Of a stretch of 11,405 nt of DNA, positions 6,619 through 11,405 are shown in pieces. Under the pieces are notes generated by a model, which was not told where the DNA came from, made no database searches, and saw only the letters and a list, made by a program, of their open reading frames with translations. The DNA comes from Halobacteria archaeon. Lineage in GTDB: Archaea; Halobacteriota; Methanoliparia; Methanoliparales; Methanoliparaceae. The position numbers and the translations under genes are program-made. The stretch is from contig DUJX01000048.1 in assembly GCA_013329575.1 (NCBI GenBank), positions 1 to 11,405 of the forward strand. Reading direction: 5' to 3'. Positions within the stretch are counted from its first letter, which is position 1, and every line of letters starts with the position of its first letter.

Positions 6619-6630
6619 CAGGCATGTCTG
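6619..6630. repeat. Near-perfect 12-bp palindrome upstream of the CDF gene
   Basis: CAGGCATGTCTG is symmetric about CATG at five of six base pairs (only the G/T pair at positions 4 and 9 fails). It sits about 95 nt before the CDF start, behind the tandem repeats, in the 259-nt gap between hisS and the CDF gene. It is GC-richer than its surroundings. It may be an operator, but no known family is matched. Confidence 0.3.
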
Positions 6631-6758
6631 CTGGTTTGTATCTATTTTTATACAAGATTCTTTTACTTTTAAACCCGATCTAAATAGATAAAAAGATGAT
6701 TAAAATCTTAAGGGTAAGTATAACCAAAGAAAGATAAAACAGAATGATTAAATTGTTT

Positions 6759-6764
6759 AAAAAA
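6759..6764 (-). terminator. Possible U-tract terminator after hisS
   Basis: On the minus strand a run of six Ts (complement of AAAAAA at 6759-6764) lies about 20 nt after the hisS stop. This fits the U-tract type of archaeal terminator. No stem is evident. Further T-rich words follow at about 6685-6670 on the same strand. Confidence 0.35.
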
Positions 6765-6784
6765 GTCTTTCACCCATTATTCTT

Positions 6785-8029
6785 TCAATCTTTACCGAGC
6801 GTCTCGATCAGTTCATCCAGCGTCAAGTAAACCTGTTCGCCGCTTGCCAAATTTTTCAAAGTAAACCGATTATCTTCGATCTCTTTTCTTCCTACAATCA
6901 CGGCAAAGTTTATCCCGACAGAGTTTGCATAGGCGAGCTGAGCCTTTAGATTTCGCCCCATAAGATCGGTCTCTACTACAAACCGCTTTCGAAGTTCTTT
7001 TGATAGAGTAATAGCATCTTTTCTACACTCCTCGGTGGCAACAACGAGTATCTTCTTTTCGTCTCTTTCACTCTCTTTAACAATCTCCATTATTCTATCA
7101 AAACCGAGTGCAAAACCCCTGGTACTCTCGGGTTTTCCTCCGAACAATTCGATCAGTTCGTACTCTCCTCCGCCACATATCTGTTTTTGAGCACCGAGCC
7201 CATGAGAATAAATCTCAAAGACGATACCGTTGTAATAATCCAGACCCCGTGCAATAGAAAAATCTAATCGGGGATGAATGTCATATGTGCTCAATAAATC
7301 CAATACTCTTTGAATGTCTTCTATCTCATCTTTCTCATCCGGATCAAAGATTTTTTCTATATCACCGAGATCAGAAAGATCTTTTAAATCCAATAAAGCG
7401 AACAAATCTTCCCCGTTTATCTTTTCATCTTTTAAAAAGGTATTAAGCGTATTATAATCTTTTTTATCGATCAAACGGAATATCTTTCGCTGTTTTTCTT
7501 CGTCTAACCCGCTGTTGCCTCGTGTTATCGATCTTTTAAGCAGAAAGATATCGCCTAAATGCAGATCAAAATCATCCAGACCGATGGCCCTTAATATATC
7601 CACCGAAAGGGCGATCATTTCAAAACTTGCTAAATCTCTTCTTCCACCAATTAACTCGACACCAAATTGCCAAAACTCCCTGAAACGGCCTTTTTGTGGT
7701 CTTTCATACCTGAAACAATTATCAAAATAGTATAATCTTAAAGGTTTTTGTCTATTTTGCATCTCGTGGATATAAACTCGGATAACGGGTGCGGTAATCT
7801 CTGGTCGCAACGCAAGCATCCGCCCTCCTTTGTCCTCAAATGCATATATCTCATTTATTATGCCCTCTCCCGATTTTAGCGTGAAGAGTTCGAGATGTTC
7901 AAACGTTGGCGTCTTGATCTCTGCATAGCCCCATCTCTCGGCAGTATCCCTCATCTTTTTCTCTACGGCTCTTCTCCTGCTCGTCTCTTCTGGAAGAAAA
8001 TCTCTCGTTCCTCTCGGTTTTTCGATCAC
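6785..8029 (-). CDS. hisS: Histidyl-tRNA synthetase
   Basis: The 414-residue class II enzyme attaches histidine to tRNA-His in the cytoplasm. The N-terminus RGTRDFLPEE (6-15) is typical. Motif 1 lies around KTPTFE (39-44). Motif 2 spans 104-124 with the R107-Y-E-R-P...GRFREFWQFGVE core. The HisRS-specific histidine-binding motif is ARGLDYYNG (260-268), with GGG at 286-288, and motif 3 is GFALGFDRI (305-313). The C-terminal anticodon-binding domain runs from about 325 to 414. The start is GTG at 8029; upstream in-frame sequence does not resemble the family. It begins 5 nt after the stop of an 86-residue unknown gene, so it is probably the last gene of a three-gene transcript. Confidence 0.97.
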   Translation of the reverse strand: MIEKPRGTRDFLPEETSRRRAVEKKMRDTAERWGYAEIKTPTFEHLELFTLKSGEGIINEIYAFEDKGGRMLALRPEITAPVIRVYIHEMQNRQKPLRLYYFDNCFRYERPQKGRFREFWQFGVELIGGRRDLASFEMIALSVDILRAIGLDDFDLHLGDIFLLKRSITRGNSGLDEEKQRKIFRLIDKKDYNTLNTFLKDEKINGEDLFALLDLKDLSDLGDIEKIFDPDEKDEIEDIQRVLDLLSTYDIHPRLDFSIARGLDYYNGIVFEIYSHGLGAQKQICGGGEYELIELFGGKPESTRGFALGFDRIMEIVKESERDEKKILVVATEECRKDAITLSKELRKRFVVETDLMGRNLKAQLAYANSVGINFAVIVGRKEIEDNRFTLKNLASGEQVYLTLDELIETLGKD

Positions 8030-8034
8030 TTATA

Positions 8035-8295
8035 TCAGATCTCCCATCCACATAACTCTTCTTTTAATACAGATAGCAATTTTGACATGTCTATGTTGGC
8101 TGTCGGGAAGAATAGCGGATGAACACTCTTTTCTTTTGGATAAAAATCCAATACACAGAATACCTCTGTAATATCATCGTCCCAAAGATAGACCGTTACC
8201 TTACCATCGGTCTCATCTCTTTCTATCTCAAAATGTGCATCGATCCCAAAGTCTTCTCTGACTCGCTCTATTATTTTTTTTAATAATTCATCCAT
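8035..8295 (-). CDS. Small acidic protein of unknown function between GNAT and hisS
   Basis: I do not recognise this 86-residue protein. It begins with an amphipathic helix-like segment (MDELLKKIIERVREDFG), then alternating beta-like stretches (AHFEIERDE, KVTVYLWDDD, EVFCVLDFYP) and a final helix (MSKLLSVLKEELCGW). This suggests a compact alpha/beta domain with no signal peptide or membrane segment. I chose the ATG at 8295 over an earlier in-frame start (8331) because GAGAGGGG lies just before it. The gene overlaps the 3' end of the GNAT gene by 16 nt and ends 5 nt before hisS. The overlaps and a good Shine-Dalgarno support a real gene. Confidence 0.7.
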   Translation of the reverse strand: MDELLKKIIERVREDFGIDAHFEIERDETDGKVTVYLWDDDITEVFCVLDFYPKEKSVHPLFFPTANIDMSKLLSVLKEELCGWEI

Positions 8296-8744
8296 AAAAG
8301 CCCCTCTCTCTCCATCACTATTGCAGAACATCCATCTTTGTAATAATAAGGGATGATATCCACTTCTTTAAAATTCATACTTTTATAAAGGTTTTTGGCA
8401 ACCTCGTTGTCTTCTCTAACTTCTAATCGTATCTTCATTACACCTTTTCTTTCTAAAACATCGATTATCTTTTTTAATAAAGCTCTACCTATACCGTTAC
8501 CTCTATAATCTTTTAATACAGCTAGACTGAATATTCGTCCTATCTTTTCAACCGTTACTAACCCTACCACGAATCCTACTACCTTGTTATTAACGGTTGC
8601 TACATAAAAACTATCAGGAAAAAATTGATAAAGTTCTATATAATACGTAGAATTATCTTCATTAAATGCGTTTAATTCTAACGCTCTTACTTCTGAATAA
8701 TCACTGATACTAAACTGTCTGATCGTTACTTGAGGAGTATACAA
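8280..8744 (-). CDS. GNAT-family N-acetyltransferase (RimI-like)
   Basis: This 154-residue protein is a single GNAT domain that transfers an acetyl group from acetyl-CoA to an amine. The acetyl-CoA pyrophosphate loop RGNGIGR (81-87) follows the beta strand RIFSLAVLKDY. Further support is LEVREDN (107-113) and AKNLYKSMNF (116-125), the Rim-type ending seen in protein N-terminal acetyltransferases. The substrate is not known; protein N-termini are a reasonable guess. The start is TTG at 8744, supported by Shine-Dalgarno AAGGTGG (8758-8752) at 7 nt spacing. It heads the run GNAT, unknown, hisS. Confidence 0.87.
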   Translation of the reverse strand: MYTPQVTIRQFSISDYSEVRALELNAFNEDNSTYYIELYQFFPDSFYVATVNNKVVGFVVGLVTVEKIGRIFSLAVLKDYRGNGIGRALLKKIIDVLERKGVMKIRLEVREDNEVAKNLYKSMNFKEVDIIPYYYKDGCSAIVMEREGLLWMNY

Positions 8745-8800
8745 TTTTTATCCACCTTCATAAAATTTTTATTTATATTAAACAATTCTATTATAGGGTT
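8745..8800. promoter_or_regulatory. Overlapping divergent promoters for the GNAT gene and the UPF0146 gene
   Basis: Only 56 nt separate the two divergent starts. On the + strand TTTATATTA (8772-8780) is centred 25 nt before ATG 8801, and no Shine-Dalgarno is present, so the UPF0146 message should be leaderless. On the minus strand the same AT block reads TATAAATA, centred about 29 nt before the TTG. That would put transcription start only about 3 nt before the TTG and exclude the good Shine-Dalgarno, so the true GNAT start or promoter may be further upstream. Confidence 0.5.
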
Positions 8801-9202
8801 ATGCTATACAGCAATTTAGCCGAATATATTATAAAAAAATATGGGAATAATAAAGTGATCGAGATCGGTGTCGGAAAAAATTTCCAGCTCGGAATTTTAC
8901 TATACAAAGATACCGAATATATAGCCACAGATATCTTTATTTCAGAAAATGCCCCTTTTAAGATCGTTATAGATGATATCTTCAATCCAGTAATATCATT
9001 ATACAGAGATGCCAAACTGCTGGTCTCGATCAACCCACCTGAAGAGATACAACCGGAAATTTGTAAAGTTGGTAGAAGGATATCCTCCAATGTTATAATA
9101 AAACCGCTAAATGGAGAGATAATAGATTTTAAGAGGTATTATAACAAGGTATCCATAATAAACTATAAAAACTCTTTCTTCTACGAATTAAACATAGAAT
9201 AA
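8801..9202 (+). CDS. UPF0146 family protein (Rossmann-like, unknown function)
   Basis: The 133-residue length and motifs fit the archaeal UPF0146 family: KVIEIGVGK (18-26), a glycine-rich loop like motif I of SAM-dependent methyltransferases; ATDIF (42-46); DDIFNP (58-63); SINPPEEIQPEI (76-87); and IKPLNGEI (100-107). The fold looks like a shortened Rossmann methyltransferase core, but no catalytic residues are established and no activity is known to me. It has its own leaderless promoter, and it runs tail to tail with srp54, with 54 nt between the stops. Family assignment is good; function is unknown. Confidence 0.85.
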   Translation: MLYSNLAEYIIKKYGNNKVIEIGVGKNFQLGILLYKDTEYIATDIFISENAPFKIVIDDIFNPVISLYRDAKLLVSINPPEEIQPEICKVGRRISSNVIIKPLNGEIIDFKRYYNKVSIINYKNSFFYELNIE

Positions 9203-9256
9203 CAGACAAAAGAATAATATAGGTATTGGAACAGGTACGACGATGTCTTCAACCGG

Positions 9257-10588
9257 CTATATACCCTTACTAAACATCTTCATCAATTTACTAGGCAATC
9301 CTCGTATATTACCACCTTTAAACATACCAAATGCCTTCTTCATCGTTTTGTAATAATTTAAAAGTTCTCTTACCTCGGCGATATCCGACCCAGAACCGAT
9401 AGCAACACGTCGGATCCTGCTACTATTAAAACAGGTGGGATTTTCGAGCTCATACTCTGTCATCGAGTCCATTATGACCTTGTATTTGTCCAGTTTATAC
9501 TTGGTCTTCTCGTAATCTTTATCCTTTAAATCGATACCGAGTCCGCCGAAAGGGATCATCTGGAGGATCTGATTGAACGGCCCCATCTTGTTTATCGCTT
9601 CAAACTGTTTATACATCTCTTTTAACGTAAACTTTCCTTTAAGTACCTCTTCTACAGCCATCTCGTCCGGTTTAACCGATTCTTGCACCCGTTCCATCAA
9701 AGATTTGAGATCGCCCAGCCCAACCAGTTTGGAGATAAAACTATCCGGATCAAACTTTTCCAAATCGTCTATCTTTTCGCCTACACCAATGAACGCAATA
9801 CCACTACCAGTCTCAGATACAGCCGATAATGCCCCACCACCTTTTGCCGTCCCGTCTAATTTTGTGATTATCACTCCGGTTATTCCGATAGCCTCATTGA
9901 ATTTTTTAGACTGTGCCTCTGCTTCTTGCCCTATTGCAGCATCCAAGACCAAGAATTTATGGTCGGGCTTAAGTACCACATCAATATCTTTCATCTCCTG
10001 TATCAAATCGTCTTCAAGCGCATGCCGTCCAGCAGTATCTACGATCTTGACTTCATACTCTTTCAATTCATTTAAACCGTTTTTTACCAATTCTACCGCA
10101 TTTTTATTTCCTTTTTCGCCATAAAAAGGGATACCGTTCGCCTTACACAACTGAGATAACTGATCAAATGCCCCTGGTCTGAACGTATCTGCACCTATCA
10201 CGGCTGTCTTTAACCCTTTTCTCTGAAAATACTTGGCAAGTTTTGCAGTTGTAGTCGTCTTACCCGATCCTTGAAGACCGACCATCATTATGTTCTGGCG
10301 TTTTAATGCTATTTCTGTGCCTTTACCCAGAATATTCGAGAACTCTTCATAGATTATTCGAGAAACGTGCTCCTTTGCGTCGAATCCTTCCAAAACCTCC
10401 TCTTTCAACGCTCTCTTTTTTATATTTTCAGAGAGTTTCATAACGAGTTTTACGTTAACATCTGCCTGTAAAAGAGCTCGTTGGATATCTTTTATGATCT
10501 CTTCCGCTACTTTTTTATCTATCTTGTTTGATCTTGCCAATTTATTAAACGATTCTTTAAGAGAGTTGCCCAAATTACCCAAAATCAT
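9257..10588 (-). CDS. srp54: Signal recognition particle 54 kDa protein (SRP54)
   Basis: The 443-residue GTPase binds signal sequences and 7S RNA and brings ribosomes to the membrane with FtsY. The N domain covers about 1-90 and carries [12 protein letters not shown]. The G domain has G1 GLQGSGKT (104-111), G3 DTAGRH (184-189), G4 TKLD (242-245) with GTAKGGGAL, and [14 protein letters not shown]. The M domain (about 300-443) has methionine-rich helices and the RNA-binding [18 protein letters not shown] (389-406). A TTG-started reading frame reaches back to 10672. I place the start at ATG 10588, because the protein then begins as archaeal SRP54 does ([10 protein letters not shown]) and GAGGT lies 7 nt before it. 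Partial ftsY lies upstream on the same strand. Confidence 0.97.
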   Translation of the reverse strand: MILGNLGNSLKESFNKLARSNKIDKKVAEEIIKDIQRALLQADVNVKLVMKLSENIKKRALKEEVLEGFDAKEHVSRIIYEEFSNILGKGTEIALKRQNIMMVGLQGSGKTTTTAKLAKYFQRKGLKTAVIGADTFRPGAFDQLSQLCKANGIPFYGEKGNKNAVELVKNGLNELKEYEVKIVDTAGRHALEDDLIQEMKDIDVVLKPDHKFLVLDAAIGQEAEAQSKKFNEAIGITGVIITKLDGTAKGGGALSAVSETGSGIAFIGVGEKIDDLEKFDPDSFISKLVGLGDLKSLMERVQESVKPDEMAVEEVLKGKFTLKEMYKQFEAINKMGPFNQILQMIPFGGLGIDLKDKDYEKTKYKLDKYKVIMDSMTEYELENPTCFNSSRIRRVAIGSGSDIAEVRELLNYYKTMKKAFGMFKGGNIRGLPSKLMKMFSKGI

Positions 10589-10983
10589 TATTATTACCTC
10601 TTGATCTAATTTTATCCCTTTTATCTTTATATAATCTTTATTTTTATAAACTAGTCTCGAAATAGTTTTCAAAATATGAATTGTGTCTCAATCGTTGCAT
10701 ATTATGATAATCGTATATCGTGGTAACTTGGTAAATATTACGATTACAAACTTGTTTAGTATCTAACAATTTATCTTTGATTTAATGTTATTTAATAGTT
10801 ATTATAAAGTATTCATTATAAAGAATAAAGTTAAATAAGATTCCATGCGAGCCGTCTATAAAAGGTTATTATAAAGATCCAACTATCTAAAAATGATTTA
10901 AAAAACAGATACAATAAATTATCCGCCATTCAAAAGATGATTATATAGGTCTATGACGCGCTTTCATCGAGATAAAACAGTAA
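10589..10983. other. 395-nt ftsY-srp54 intergenic region
   Basis: No convincing gene, tRNA or structured RNA is visible here; the longest open frames are tiny or belong to the rejected srp54 extension. It holds the srp54 promoter, a perfect 8-bp inverted repeat TAATCGTA/TACGATTA (10708-10715 and 10739-10746, 23-nt spacer), and three copies of ATTATAAAG (10801-10809, 10815-10823, 10868-10876). Two of those lie in a longer 12-mer GTTATTATAAAG (10798-10809 and 10865-10876). On the minus strand these words read CTTTATAAT, a TATA-like sequence. Confidence 0.6.
10604..10635 (-). promoter_or_regulatory. Probable srp54 promoter
   Basis: On the minus strand ATTATATAAA (10635-10626) is a good TATA box centred near 10631. 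It predicts transcription start near 10605 and a leader of about 16 nt holding the AAGAGGT Shine-Dalgarno. This placement also argues against the longer TTG-initiated frame, which would begin upstream of the transcript. Another TATA-like word (TTTATAAAAATA) lies near 10651-10640. Confidence 0.5.
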
Positions 10984-11405
10984 TCAGCCCTCTGTCTCAC
11001 CATTATTACTGAATATCTTATCCAACAACCAATCTTCTTTGAAGACGATTAAATCATCATACGATTGACCAACACCAAAGAAAAAGATGGGTTTACCAGT
11101 TATGTACGAGATGGATATAGCCGCACCGCCTTTTGCATCTGCGTCTAATTTCGTCAGTATAGCCCCGTCCAATCCTATCGCCTCATCGAATAGTTTAGCC
11201 CGTTCTAACGCATCATTGCCTGCGATAGCCTCATCAACGAATATAGTCAAATCAGGCGAATTTATCCTTTTGATCTTCTGTAACTCTCGCATAAGGTTAG
11301 AGTTTGTATGCATCCTACCCGCTGTATCTGCCAGGACTACATCTATGCCTCTCGCTTTTGCATGCTCGATAGCATCATAAATAACCGCAGAAGGATCTGC
11401 CCCGT
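10984..11405 (-). CDS. ftsY: SRP receptor FtsY, C-terminal part (5' end outside window)
   Basis: About 140 C-terminal residues are present; the gene runs off the right edge. The readable part starts [19 protein letters not shown], the classical FtsY segment after G2. It then has G3 DTAGRMHTN (ADTAGR ends near 11314), G4 [15 protein letters not shown] and the closing GVGQSYDDL...DWLLDKIF. The DADAKGGAA form and the C-terminus immediately after the G domain, without an M domain, distinguish it from SRP54. It is the membrane-associated GTPase that docks SRP54, and the two genes lie on the same strand 395 nt apart. The N and A domains cannot be judged. Confidence 0.96.
   Translation of the reverse strand, partial: GADPSAVIYDAIEHAKARGIDVVLADTAGRMHTNSNLMRELQKIKRINSPDLTIFVDEAIAGNDALERAKLFDEAIGLDGAILTKLDADAKGGAAISISYITGKPIFFFGVGQSYDDLIVFKEDWLLDKIFSNNGETEG

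Noticed and set aside
8296..8331. Twelve-residue extension of the small protein before hisS
   Set aside because: The ATG at 8295 has a strong GAGAGGGG ribosome site, while the upstream start lies deeper in the GNAT coding region without one.
9573..10124. 183-codon open frame on the + strand
   Set aside because: It is antisense to the conserved G and M domains of srp54, is rich in Ser/Thr/Pro in an unpatterned way, and shows no domain.
10589..10672. N-terminal extension of SRP54 from a TTG at 10672
   Set aside because: The 28 extra residues do not look like the family N-terminus, and the ATG at 10588 has a good Shine-Dalgarno and a matching upstream TATA box.
10589..10983. 7S SRP RNA or a tRNA in the ftsY-srp54 gap
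   Set aside because: The gap is uniformly AT-rich with no long GC-rich helices and no cloverleaf or conserved SRP RNA loop that I can find.

Overview
The window looks like a piece of an AT-rich euryarchaeal chromosome. The evidence is the protein set: an archaeal-type SRP54 and FtsY, a clamp-loader (RFC) small-subunit paralogue, a UPF0146 protein, an archaeal HisRS and a DtxR regulator of the MDR1 kind. The promoters agree, with TATA boxes about 26 nt upstream of leaderless starts, and Arg (AGA) and Ile (ATA) codons dominate. The lineage cannot be fixed further from the sequence alone; a Methanomicrobia/Archaeoglobi-like relative is my guess. No insertion sequences, phage genes, CRISPR arrays or tRNA/rRNA genes were seen.

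Region 1 (69-2875, + strand) is a tight three-gene run: a COG1665-like nucleotidyltransferase, a stand-alone Cas4-like Fe-S protein and an RFC-small-subunit-like AAA+ protein. The last two are 1 nt apart. Both look catalytically degenerate: the Cas4-like protein has no histidine at all and no acid in its E-x-K motif, and the RFC-like protein has altered Walker B and sensor 1 motifs. This is the best candidate here for a poorly described DNA-processing module.

Region 2 (2876-6525) is a metal-homeostasis block. A DtxR-family iron repressor whose C-terminal domain is clearly FeoA-like overlaps feoB by 8 nt. Its leaderless promoter carries a near-consensus DtxR box abutting the TATA box, which predicts iron-dependent autorepression of the pair. 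A cation diffusion facilitator (CDF) exporter lies tail to tail with feoB, with a hairpin at the convergent 3' ends. A 17-bp tandem repeat of about three copies lies upstream of the CDF gene.

Region 3 (6785-8744, - strand) is a three-gene run in the order GNAT acetyltransferase (TTG start), an 86-residue unknown, then hisS (GTG start). It is divergent from a UPF0146 Rossmann-like protein at 8801-9202, which has its own leaderless promoter.

Region 4 (9257-11405, - strand) holds the protein-targeting pair: the 3' part of ftsY (cut by the window edge), a gap of about 395 nt with repeated TATA-like words, then srp54, whose start was moved inward to 10588.
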